From DYEC01 sp034434695 (lineage in GTDB: Bacteria > Chloroflexota > Anaerolineae > Anaerolineales > Anaerolineaceae): a stretch of 64,000 nt of DNA. Position 1 is the first letter of the stretch; each line of letters begins with the position of its first letter. The position numbers were made by a program, and so were the translations under genes. Shown piece by piece: positions 27,136-34,798 of the stretch. The notes under the pieces are model-generated. The model was not told the origin of the DNA, made no database searches, and worked only from the letters and a program-made list of their open reading frames with translations. The stretch is taken from positions 1-64,000 of the forward strand of contig DAOTYY010000128.1 of assembly GCA_034434695.1 (NCBI GenBank), written 5' to 3'.

Positions 27136-27972
27136 ATGAAGCGGTGCTATACATATTTTTTTCCAGCCAGCATGTTGTTAGTATCACTGGCATGTTCCTT
27201 CTCAATCGGGAAAAAAGAACCAACGTTTATTCCTTTTACTTCCACTCTCTTGCCCCCGACTGAAGATATATCTGAGACACAAGCAGTTTTAGAAAAGACC
27301 CAACTAGCGAAGGAATCCAGCGCCGCAACACAAACCTCCGAGGCGCGCATTGCACAAGCCCAAGAAGCCACCCGTCAGGCTGAAGAAGCTATCATCAGCG
27401 AAGCCACAGAATCAGCTCAACCAATGGCAAAAATTGTTGCAAATTTATTCCAGAGTGGACTTATATCAACGACTGAAGGAACTTTTTGGGAGCTCGATGA
27501 TTTCGACCAAAGCTGGGCGCAACTAAACTGGTACCAATGGTGGTACACAGGCTACCAGCCTGATAATTTTGTAATCCACTCGGATGTGGAATATTGGTCT
27601 GCCAGTAATACAGCAAACTGGTTTGCTTCTGGATGTGGATATGTCTTCCGCGAATCAGATGCAAATAATCATTACAATACTTTCCTGGCTCTGGATGGCA
27701 ACGTATATTTATCAGGATACCGTCAGGGTAAATACCTCTCGTTGGGCAAAGCTTATTATGGCAAGCCAACATTACCAAACGGTAAATACAAAATGACCCT
27801 TATAGCAGATGGCAAAAACATCACGGTCTTGATCAATGAACGTCCAGTGCTTAAAAAGCAATATGATTATTTCATGAGTGGAAAACTGGCGTATACATTA
27901 AATTCTGGGACGAATAAAGATTACGGGACTCGTTGCCTTATGACTAATAACTGGCTATGGATTTTACCTTGA
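27136..27972 (+). CDS. Lipoprotein of unknown function with helical stalk and beta-sandwich-like end
   Basis: 278 residues. A lipobox at LVSLAC puts the lipidated Cys at residue 20. Residues 50-95 are rich in Ala, Glu and Gln and probably form a helical stalk. From about 110 on, the sequence alternates aromatic and polar residues (WELDDFDQSWAQLNWYQWW) and contains a CGYVFRESDANNHYNTFLALDG stretch that looks like a LamG or DUF1080-type beta-sandwich. The fold assignment is tentative. GGGAGG precedes the ATG. It is followed after 24 bp by another lipoprotein gene. Confidence 0.75.
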   Translation: MKRCYTYFFPASMLLVSLACSFSIGKKEPTFIPFTSTLLPPTEDISETQAVLEKTQLAKESSAATQTSEARIAQAQEATRQAEEAIISEATESAQPMAKIVANLFQSGLISTTEGTFWELDDFDQSWAQLNWYQWWYTGYQPDNFVIHSDVEYWSASNTANWFASGCGYVFRESDANNHYNTFLALDGNVYLSGYRQGKYLSLGKAYYGKPTLPNGKYKMTLIADGKNITVLINERPVLKKQYDYFMSGKLAYTLNSGTNKDYGTRCLMTNNWLWILP

Positions 27973-27996
27973 GAATGCCAAAAGGTTGTTCAAAAT

Positions 27997-28536
27997 ATGC
28001 AAAGACATCATCTACTTCACTACCGTGTTGTATTCCTGTTTGCATTGCTGATTGCAGGGTGCATAAGCAATTCAAGCGCACCCACCGAGACACCTAATAA
28101 ACCGCCTACCCGAACCCCTCTACCCACGTTCACCCGAGCACCTTCAATCACGCCATTGCCAACCCAGACCAGCCTGCCAACCCCAGCCCCCACTGCGACT
28201 AGCACCCCTAACCCAACATCTGCTGTGGATTTCGGCAAGGCAACTTTTTATACTGGCGGATTTCTACCCGGCTGGCGTTTCTTCATCGCCGTACAGGCTG
28301 AAGATGAAATCAGTGGGAGTTACAATGCCATCATTCAGGATGAAAAAGGAAAATCTATAAAGCAATATACTTGTGCAGTGATTCCAAACTACCCTAAACG
28401 GCTTTATTGTTCTGGCGATTTACCGGGAATGGAAAAATGGTTTACTTATACCATCTTTGATCGGGCCTCCGGACAACCAGTCTATTCCGGGAATATCTAT
28501 ATCCCTTTGTTCCAGCGATACAGTGACGCGCCATAA
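27997..28536 (+). CDS. Small lipoprotein with Pro/Thr-rich linker
   Basis: 179 residues. The signal peptide ends in LIAGC (Cys at about residue 22), followed by about 45 residues rich in Pro and Thr that probably span the cell wall region. The C-terminal 100 residues form a compact, mainly beta, unrecognised domain with two Cys (YTCAVIPNYPKRLYCSG) that may form a disulfide. It lies between another lipoprotein gene and rlmD; only one base separates its stop from the rlmD start. Confidence 0.7.
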   Translation: MQRHHLLHYRVVFLFALLIAGCISNSSAPTETPNKPPTRTPLPTFTRAPSITPLPTQTSLPTPAPTATSTPNPTSAVDFGKATFYTGGFLPGWRFFIAVQAEDEISGSYNAIIQDEKGKSIKQYTCAVIPNYPKRLYCSGDLPGMEKWFTYTIFDRASGQPVYSGNIYIPLFQRYSDAP

Positions 28537-28537
28537 T

Positions 28538-29788
28538 ATGGTAGCAAGAAATAAAAACAACCCTTTGGTCGAACTGCATGCGCTGGTTTACGGTGGCGAT
28601 GCCATTGGAAGGTTAGAAGATGGACGTATCTGCTTTGTATCCTTTGGGCTGCCTGGAGAGCTTGTAGAAATCAAAATTATCGAAGAACACAAAAACCACG
28701 CACGCGGTGAAATTCTTAGGATTTTGAAACCCGCAGCCAGTCGAATTGAGCCGCGTTGCCGGCATTTCGGCATATGTGGCGGCTGTCACTATCAGCACAT
28801 GACATACGAGGAACAGCTCCAAACAAAACAACGTATTCTTGCCGAACAGTTACAACGTTTCGCCAGACTTTCAAACCCTCCTGTGCAACCAATTATTCCA
28901 TCACCATCTGCCTGGAATTACCGCAATACTGTTCAATTTCACCTTTCAGATAACGGAAAGCTGGGTTTTCAACAAATTCATATCCCGCAAACCATAGAGA
29001 TTCAAGAGTGTCACTTACCAGAAGAAACCATCAATCAAGTCTGGCCATGTGTTCAAATTGATCCTTCATCAGGAGTAAAAGAAGCGGCTTTACGAACTGG
29101 GAGCGGACAGGACATTTTGTTGGTGTTGAAAAGCGATTCTTCAAGGCTTCCGGAATTTTCTGTAGATTTTCCAATATCTGCCGTATATATTACTCCCAAT
29201 GGCTCTACTGTGCTTTCTGGCGATGAATACATCGTAATGAGCGTTTGTGGAAAACTGTTCCGTGTTTCTGCCAGTTCGTTTTTTCAGGTAAACACAGCTC
29301 AGACAGAGAAACTGGTACAGGTATTATTGCAAATGATATCCCTTGAGAATAATCCCGTTGTTTTGGAGCTGTACAGCGGCGTAGGTTTATTTACCGCTTT
29401 TCTGGCAGAGCAGGCATCCAAGTGCCTTGCAATTGAAATTTCACCTTCAGCCTGTAGTGATTTTGTCTGGAATATGGATAGGTTTGATAATGTATCGCTA
29501 TATATGGGTTCTGCAGAACAAGTGTTGACCAGTTTAGAAATCGACTATGCGAATGTAATTGTTGTCGACCCACCCCGCGCGGGCTTAAGTAAACTAGTAC
29601 TGTATCAGATTGAAAAACTGCATCCTAACGAAATAGCGTACATATCGTGTGATCCGGCAACACTAGCACGAGATATTCGTCATTTGATGGCAGCGGGTTA
29701 TCGGCTAGAAGAAATCACCCCTATTGATCTGTTTCCCCAAACCTACCACATAGAGAGCATCAGCTTACTCAGAAAAACACCGGCTTAA
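28538..29788 (+). CDS. rlmD: 23S rRNA (uracil-5-)-methyltransferase, RlmD/TrmA family
   Basis: About 416 residues from ATG 28538; an in-frame upstream start at 28457 lies inside the previous gene and adds sequence unlike the family. Order: TRAM domain (about 1-60), Fe-S cysteines in CRHFGICGGC plus a later Cys, then the SAM-dependent methyltransferase domain with VLELYSGVGLFTAFLA, VVVDPPRAGLSK (DPPR motif) and the catalytic Cys in YISCDPATLARD. It methylates uridine C5 in 23S rRNA (U1939 or U747 class) or possibly tRNA; family members with the Fe-S motif mostly act on rRNA. Confidence 0.9.
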   Translation: MVARNKNNPLVELHALVYGGDAIGRLEDGRICFVSFGLPGELVEIKIIEEHKNHARGEILRILKPAASRIEPRCRHFGICGGCHYQHMTYEEQLQTKQRILAEQLQRFARLSNPPVQPIIPSPSAWNYRNTVQFHLSDNGKLGFQQIHIPQTIEIQECHLPEETINQVWPCVQIDPSSGVKEAALRTGSGQDILLVLKSDSSRLPEFSVDFPISAVYITPNGSTVLSGDEYIVMSVCGKLFRVSASSFFQVNTAQTEKLVQVLLQMISLENNPVVLELYSGVGLFTAFLAEQASKCLAIEISPSACSDFVWNMDRFDNVSLYMGSAEQVLTSLEIDYANVIVVDPPRAGLSKLVLYQIEKLHPNEIAYISCDPATLARDIRHLMAAGYRLEEITPIDLFPQTYHIESISLLRKTPA

Positions 29789-29809
29789 GAATTTTGAGCC
29801 TTCGAAAAA

Positions 29810-30463
29810 TTAAGGGAATAAACGTCGGGCTTTAACTTCAGCCACTGCATCTGGGCGATAACGAAAAAGACGAGCGGGGCGTCCCTCCCCACCACGTTGA
29901 TGAGGCGTTGGCTCAATTACATCTGCTCTTAAGATTCGCCGGCGAAAATTGCGCTTATCAAGTTTTTCCCCAAGAATAATCTCGTAAGTATTTTGTAACT
30001 CACTTAAGGTAAACTGGTCGGGCAGTAATTCAAAGCCAACCGCTGTATATTCCAACTTATAACGCAGTCGCCGAAGTGCGTATTGTAAAATCTCGGCATG
30101 ATTACTGACCAAAATTGGAGGCATCTCAACCGGGAACCATTGAGATAGAATATCCTTTTTTGCTGAATGCTCACCCTCTGGAATTAAGGCATAATAAACC
30201 ACCGATACCAATTGTTTTTCTGCATAACCATAAGTATAAAGCTGTTCAAGATAAGCCTCACGACAACCAATGTACTTAATTAAACACACACCAGCAGTTT
30301 CTTCTAGAGAACGAAACTGAGCCACCTGATTTCCCGGTAATTGCCAGAGACTTGTGCCCTGGGGTTCCCCAGCAGGAACGAGAAGAACCTGCAATTGACG
30401 ATCGCGCAGGCTAAAAAGAATGACTCGCACCTCAAGTTGAATATCACCAGCCCCAATCATCAC
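29810..30463 (-). CDS. NrtR-like Nudix-related transcriptional regulator
   Basis: 217 residues. An N-terminal Nudix-like fold (about 8-140) is followed by a winged-helix region (about 145-217) with the pattern FTLSELQNTYEIILGEKLDKRNFRRRIL, a known landmark of NrtR regulators near 150-178. The Nudix box is degenerate: where GX5EX7REUXEEXGU is expected the sequence reads GNQVAQFRSLEETAGVCLI, so hydrolysis is unlikely. NrtR proteins repress NAD-metabolism genes and sense ADP-ribose or relatives. No NAD gene lies next to it here, so its targets are elsewhere or differ. Confidence 0.85.
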   Translation of the reverse strand: MMIGAGDIQLEVRVILFSLRDRQLQVLLVPAGEPQGTSLWQLPGNQVAQFRSLEETAGVCLIKYIGCREAYLEQLYTYGYAEKQLVSVVYYALIPEGEHSAKKDILSQWFPVEMPPILVSNHAEILQYALRRLRYKLEYTAVGFELLPDQFTLSELQNTYEIILGEKLDKRNFRRRILRADVIEPTPHQRGGEGRPARLFRYRPDAVAEVKARRLFP

Positions 30464-30541
30464 AACTCGGTTACCCGGTAATAAATTACTTACCCAATTC
30501 GATTATATTCGGTTTCAAATAAAAATCAAACGCGCATACAA

Positions 30542-30637
30542 GAGGGTTTTGAAACACAAAGTCCATACCTCATGTGTGCGGCAAAACAGCTTGTTTTTCG
30601 TATAGATAGACGCCAAATACCTTTTTCAACATCCTTC
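30542..30637 (+). mobile_element. MITE-like element family 2, copy B
   Basis: About 96 bp starting GAGGGTTTTGAAA and ending TTTTTCAACATCCTTC, so the ends are imperfect inverted repeats. The centre AAAACAGCTTGTTTTTCG is almost the same as in the inverted copy at 38165-38262, followed in both by TATAGATA. No clear target-site duplication is seen. The right end lies directly before TATACTATAATA (30641-30652 region), so the TTCAAC of the terminal repeat falls 16 bases upstream of a TATAAT and could serve as a -35 for the lipoprotein gene that follows. Confidence 0.7.
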
Positions 30638-30680
30638 TAACTATACTATAATAAAACTGACCAGTAGAAGGAGACCACCC

Positions 30681-31637
30681 ATGAAAAAATTTTCCCCGAC
30701 AGCACTTGGCATCATTTTGGCAATCACTACTTTGGCGTGCAATTTTCCAGTGCTAATATCCACTACCCCAAGTCCACCAACGCCTGACCTGGCAATGACC
30801 GCTCTATTCAGTTCGGGCGTCCTGGGTTCACTCACGGCACCTCCTACCTCCCCACCTACAATAACAAGCCTACCCCCCACCGCTACCGTAACGGCTGAAG
30901 CACCAACACAAACTCCAATACCAGCCATTCCAACACTCACCTACACCGTCTCACCTCCGCCAACTGTCGAAATCACTCCCCTGAATCCCGGTTTCAGACC
31001 AACGGTAGTGGCAAATTATTTGTGGGACTCACCGCCCACTCTGGATGGAGACTGGAGTGAATGGACATCCACAGAATACGGTGCAAATTCGATTGTCTTT
31101 GGTGCAACACGTTGGTCGGGACCCGCTGACCTTTCAAGCTCCTTTAAGATTGGATGGGATGCCAAAAACCTATACATTGCAGCAAAAATTAAAGATGATG
31201 TTTATGTACAGACTTCCACCGGACAAAACTTATACAAAGGCGACGAGATCGAGCTGCAAATTGACACCAACGTAGATGGTGATTTCCATGTAACTCAATT
31301 AAACGCTGATGATTATCAGCTCGGTATTTCTGCTGGAAGACCAGACGTAAACGGATTCAAAGAAGCTGTTCTTTATTTTCCCAAAAATCTGGCACGGACA
31401 CTTTCCGAAGTGCAGATTGGCTCTAAAGCTGAGGCTGGAATTTACCGCGTGGAGTTTGCCATTCCTTGGACAGTATTGAATATCAACCCGATAGGCGGAA
31501 TGCGGCTGGGTTTTGTATTTTGTGTTTCAGATAATGATCTTCTAAGTCAAAATGTCCAGCAAAGTATGATTTGCAATGCCCCTGGACGTAAGTTGACCAA
31601 TCCCAGAACATGGGGAGATTTGATACTACATTGGTAA
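30681..31637 (+). CDS. Lipoprotein with CBM9-like carbohydrate-binding domain
   Basis: 318 residues. The signal peptide ends in TTLAC (Cys near 20). A long Pro/Thr-rich linker follows to about 105. The C-terminal 200 residues fit the CBM9/DOMON-like family: PPTLDGDWSEW at the start, then SSSFKIGWDAKNLYIAAKIKDD, and GDEIELQIDTNVDGD with the acidic calcium-binding pattern. It probably sits on the outer face of the membrane and binds a sugar or haem-like ligand; carbohydrate is the commonest. AAGGAGA precedes the ATG. Confidence 0.82.
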   Translation: MKKFSPTALGIILAITTLACNFPVLISTTPSPPTPDLAMTALFSSGVLGSLTAPPTSPPTITSLPPTATVTAEAPTQTPIPAIPTLTYTVSPPPTVEITPLNPGFRPTVVANYLWDSPPTLDGDWSEWTSTEYGANSIVFGATRWSGPADLSSSFKIGWDAKNLYIAAKIKDDVYVQTSTGQNLYKGDEIELQIDTNVDGDFHVTQLNADDYQLGISAGRPDVNGFKEAVLYFPKNLARTLSEVQIGSKAEAGIYRVEFAIPWTVLNINPIGGMRLGFVFCVSDNDLLSQNVQQSMICNAPGRKLTNPRTWGDLILHW

Positions 31638-31681
31638 AAAACTCGACAACGAAGCAGTTCAAGGAAAATCAAGTTTTTCCC

Positions 31682-31710
31682 TTGACAGTTCCTTGAAATG
31701 CCGTTATGAT
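31682..31710 (+). promoter_or_regulatory. Strong sigma-70-type promoter of the cold-shock gene
   Basis: A perfect TTGACA (31682-31687), 17 bases of spacer and TATGAT (31705-31710) form a near-consensus housekeeping promoter. Transcription would start about 31717, leaving a leader of roughly 140 nt before the cold-shock ATG. Confidence 0.85.
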
Positions 31711-31732
31711 GAATTCAGAGTTATGGCTAAAA

Positions 31733-31810
31733 GCACCTGTAAATGTTCAAGGATACCGGTCGGGCAAGCCTCGGTCGCCCACCGGTAGTTTGCTTTAATG
31801 TCAAAGGTGC
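31733..31810 (+). promoter_or_regulatory. Structured 5' leader of the cold-shock gene
   Basis: GCACCT (31733-31738) can pair with AGGTGC (31805-31810), closing a domain that contains a strong inner hairpin: ACCGGT-C-GGGC (31755-31765) with GCCC-ACCGGT (31777-31786), leaving one bulged C. The SD (AAGGAG near 31849) lies downstream of this structure. Long foldable leaders are known for cspA-type mRNAs, where they change shape with temperature; that this one does so is an inference. Confidence 0.6.
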
Positions 31811-31860
31811 CCATTAACCAGGAAAAGAAACTTTTTTTGTAATTTGTTAAGGAGTTTAAA

Positions 31861-32070
31861 ATGAGCGAACGCGTCACCGGTGTGGTTAAATGGTTTAATA
31901 CCAGCAAAGGTTATGGTTTTATTTCTCGCGATGGAGGAGCCGACGTCTTTGTCCACTATTCTGCTATCGAGAGTGAAGGCTTTAAGAACTTGGAGGAAGG
32001 CCAGAAAGTCGAATTCACCATTGAGAAAAGTTCCAAGGGCTTACAAGCTGCACACGTAAAACTTGTATAA
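31861..32070 (+). CDS. Cold-shock protein (CspA family)
   Basis: 69 residues, the normal length for a single cold-shock domain. RNP1 is seen in KGYGFISRD and RNP2 in DVFVHYSAI, with the N-terminal GVVKWFNTSKGYGF hallmark. It binds single-stranded RNA and DNA and melts RNA structure. It has its own strong promoter, a structured leader and a clear terminator, so it is monocistronic. Confidence 0.97.
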   Translation: MSERVTGVVKWFNTSKGYGFISRDGGADVFVHYSAIESEGFKNLEEGQKVEFTIEKSSKGLQAAHVKLV

Positions 32071-32093
32071 TCCCTATTTTCACTAGAAAAACG

Positions 32094-32131
32094 AGGCATG
32101 GATCGAGGCTACCATGCCTTTTTTATTTTTT
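32094..32131 (+). terminator. Intrinsic terminator of the cold-shock gene
   Basis: AGGCATGG (32094-32101) pairs with CCATGCCT (32112-32119) and is followed by TTTTTTATTTTTT. It overlaps the end of the convergent small membrane protein gene (stop near 32123). Confidence 0.88.
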
Positions 32132-32398
32132 ATTTTCAGTTGGCGTAGCCAGACTTAACCAGTATCCCAATGCCAAAATCAGAAAACTGCCAATCGTTGC
32201 CATTCCAAGCCGTAAAGTACCAATACTCAAAAAACTCCACCCAATTTTTTCTCCAACCAAATGTCCCAACCAGAATCCAACCCAGCTCAAAAAGATGTAC
32301 AAAAAAAGCCGCAAAAAACTTCCCCCACGTAATAGATGGAATAAAGCGCCGTAAAATGTAGAAAACACAACACCCAAAAACATACTTGGTAGACTCAT
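32123..32398 (-). CDS. Small membrane protein of unknown function
   Basis: 91 residues with three hydrophobic helices (about 3-22, 28-48, 62-83), no recognised family. Its ATG overlaps the mnmA stop (ATGA), so it is translated after mnmA in the iscS-mnmA operon. A second overlapping frame on the same strand is judged a shadow. Function cannot be proposed. Confidence 0.65.
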   Translation of the reverse strand: MSLPSMFLGVVFSTFYGALFHLLRGGSFLRLFLYIFLSWVGFWLGHLVGEKIGWSFLSIGTLRLGMATIGSFLILALGYWLSLATPTENKK

Positions 32399-33486
32399 GT
32401 ATAGACCTTCCCCGAAGACACAATAATTCCACTCCCAAGGACTACCTCACCATCATAAATAACCGCCACCTGTCCAGGAGTTATATCCCTAAGAACGACA
32501 TCCAGCTTAATGTGTACCTGTTGCTCACCAATTAAAGAAATTGTGGCGTCAACGCTTCTGGCTTTATAACGAATCTTAACCTGTCCGCGAAACACCTTTG
32601 CCGGTGCTGACCCGCTTATCCAGTTCATTTGGTTAGCAATCAATTCTTCACACCCTAGCTCCCTTTCTTCCCCTACGATCAAAGCATTACGGGAAACGTC
32701 CTTTCCTAAAACAAACAAAGGCTTACTGCTGCTGACCCCTAACCCTCGCCGTTGACCAATCGTGAAAAACGCAAGTCCTTCATGGGTTCCTAACCGCTTG
32801 CCTTGATTATTTAAGATTGGACCAGGTCGTAATAAATCAGGAGCGTGCCGCTTTAGGAAATCACGATAATCTACTCCCCCAAGAAAGCAAAGGTCTTGAC
32901 TGTCTTTGCGTTCTGCAACAGGCAATCCAATTCGATTTGCATAACTGCGTACCTGTTTCTTTTCCAAATTGCCAAGAGGCAAAAAAGTATGAGAAAGCTG
33001 TTCTTGATTCAGTCGGCTAAGCACGTAGGACTGATCCTTCTCTAAATCAATACCTCGTAATAACTCAATTTTTCCATCAGATGTTTTTTGCAGCCTTGCA
33101 TAGTGCCCTGTAGCCAAATAATTTGCACCTATTGCTTTTGCATAATCCAGCAGAACCCCCCAGCGGATGAACTGATTACATGCCAGACAGGGATTAGGAG
33201 TAATACCCATCCGATATCCTTCAATAAACATGCTTACAATACGAGTATAAAATACATTACGACTGTCAATGACATAAAACGGAATGCCCAACACCGCAGC
33301 AACTTGACGTGCCTGTGCTACTGAATCAGGTGTGCAACATCGGTTATTATCCTCGCACCCCGGTTCACTCCAGAGTCGCAGCATGAGCCCAACCAAAGGG
33401 TATCCCTGCTCTAATAACAACGCTGCCGCGACGGAACTGTCTACCCCACCACTCATTGCAACCGCAACCAAAGGCAACGAATTCAT
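32395..33486 (-). CDS. mnmA: tRNA-specific 2-thiouridylase MnmA
   Basis: About 363 residues from ATG 33486, which shares one base with the stop of the cysteine desulfurase gene (TAATG); an upstream in-frame start at 33510 would add unrelated residues. The PP-loop ATP site reads AMSGGVDSSVAA near residue 10. The catalytic cysteine lies in PNPCLACNQFIRWG, and the second conserved Cys in DSQDLCFLGG. The C-terminal beta-barrel completes the family length. It activates U34 of tRNA-Glu, -Gln and -Lys and inserts sulfur from the desulfurase encoded just upstream. Confidence 0.96.
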   Translation of the reverse strand: MNSLPLVAVAMSGGVDSSVAAALLLEQGYPLVGLMLRLWSEPGCEDNNRCCTPDSVAQARQVAAVLGIPFYVIDSRNVFYTRIVSMFIEGYRMGITPNPCLACNQFIRWGVLLDYAKAIGANYLATGHYARLQKTSDGKIELLRGIDLEKDQSYVLSRLNQEQLSHTFLPLGNLEKKQVRSYANRIGLPVAERKDSQDLCFLGGVDYRDFLKRHAPDLLRPGPILNNQGKRLGTHEGLAFFTIGQRRGLGVSSSKPLFVLGKDVSRNALIVGEERELGCEELIANQMNWISGSAPAKVFRGQVKIRYKARSVDATISLIGEQQVHIKLDVVLRDITPGQVAVIYDGEVVLGSGIIVSSGKVYT

Positions 33487-34670
33487 TATTCTCCTCTCAA
33501 ATTTCTGCACTTGGCAACCAGAGAAGGTAAAACCTGCAGGAAAGATTGAACATCATCGTCACTCGTGTCGACCCCCAAAGTAACCCGCAGCGACCCTAAA
33601 GCTAATTTGGGTGGTATCCCAATCGCCAACAACACTTCCGAAGGTTTAGGAGCACCCGACTTGCAAGCCGAACCAGAAGAACACGCAAAACCAGCCATAT
33701 CTAACATTGATAACAACGTATTCCCATCCACACCCTCAAAAACGAAACTAGCATGGTTGGGCAATCTTTCAACAGGGTGTCCAGTCAGATATGCACCCGA
33801 AACTTTCCCCAAGACCCCGGCTATCAACATATCACGGAGGGGAAGCAAACGGGCTTTTCGCTGCGCCAGTTCCGTTTGGGCAAGCCGAAACGCTTCAGCG
33901 ATTCCTGCAATATAAGGTGTGTTGTGGGTTCCAGCTCGCAAATTATTTTCATGTGCACCTCCAGTGATTATCGGAAGAATTGGCGTGCCTTGCCGTACAT
34001 ACAAGACGCCAACACCTTTCGGACCATAAAACTTGTGTGAGCCAATAGACAAAAGATCTATATTCTCGCGCACAACATCTATTGGCAAATGCGCCGCCGC
34101 CTGCACAGCGTCAGTGTGAAAAGGAATACCCCTAGCTCGGCACAAATTTCCAATGCTGGCAATATCATTGATCGTTCCAATTTCATTATTTGCGTAAATT
34201 ACGGATACCAGAGCCGTATCTTTTCGCAGCCGTACTGCTAAACTTGATAGTTCGACTCTACCAAACGAATCCACAGGCAAATACTCAAGCTCAAAATTGA
34301 ACACCTCAGACAACTGGCGTGCGGTTTGCGAAACAGCCGGGTGCTCAACAGGACTGATTAACAAATGATTGCAGCCCCACTCTCTACGACGAGCGAAAGC
34401 AACGCCCTTTATCGCCAGATTGTCGCTTTCTGTGCCACCACTGGTAAAAATAATTTCCCTAGGACTGGCATTAATCAATCTAGCAATGGTCCTGCGCGCT
34501 TGCTCAATTGCCGCCTCTGCAGCCTGTCCCCAAACATGTATTGAAGATGAGTTACCAAAAATCTGTGAAAAATAAGGCAACATCACCTGAACAACGCGCT
34601 CATCCACAGGTGTCGAAGCAGCATAATCCAGATAAACGTGTCTCTTCCGTTCAAACTTCTCAGCTACCAT
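33486..34670 (-). CDS. Cysteine desulfurase (IscS/NifS family)
   Basis: 394 residues. The PLP-binding Lys is in SIGSHKFYGPKG, the PLP-interacting HTDAVQAA lies upstream, and the catalytic Cys loop reads SSGSACKSG near 330. It makes the persulfide from cysteine. The overlap with mnmA points to tRNA 2-thiouridine synthesis as at least one use; a role in Fe-S assembly cannot be excluded because no other desulfurase is visible in the window. The start at 34670 is a good family match (MVAEKFERKRHVYLDYAAS). Confidence 0.93.
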   Translation of the reverse strand: MVAEKFERKRHVYLDYAASTPVDERVVQVMLPYFSQIFGNSSSIHVWGQAAEAAIEQARRTIARLINASPREIIFTSGGTESDNLAIKGVAFARRREWGCNHLLISPVEHPAVSQTARQLSEVFNFELEYLPVDSFGRVELSSLAVRLRKDTALVSVIYANNEIGTINDIASIGNLCRARGIPFHTDAVQAAAHLPIDVVRENIDLLSIGSHKFYGPKGVGVLYVRQGTPILPIITGGAHENNLRAGTHNTPYIAGIAEAFRLAQTELAQRKARLLPLRDMLIAGVLGKVSGAYLTGHPVERLPNHASFVFEGVDGNTLLSMLDMAGFACSSGSACKSGAPKPSEVLLAIGIPPKLALGSLRVTLGVDTSDDDVQSFLQVLPSLVAKCRNLRGE

Positions 34671-34744
34671 ACTATGAGCAGCATTATACTGTGTCTTTAT
34701 AGATATTCAAGGAAGAATAATCAGTGAAATTCTGTACAATAACT

Positions 34745-34772
34745 TTCCACTGTTATCATCCGCTGATATAAT
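34745..34772 (+). promoter_or_regulatory. Promoter candidate for the phosphohexomutase gene
   Basis: TTCCAC (34745-34750), 16 bases, then TATAAT (34767-34772) about 28 bases before the ATG. The -35 is weak, the -10 perfect. Confidence 0.45.
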
Positions 34773-34798
34773 ACAAAAAACTTTGAACAGGTGAACCT

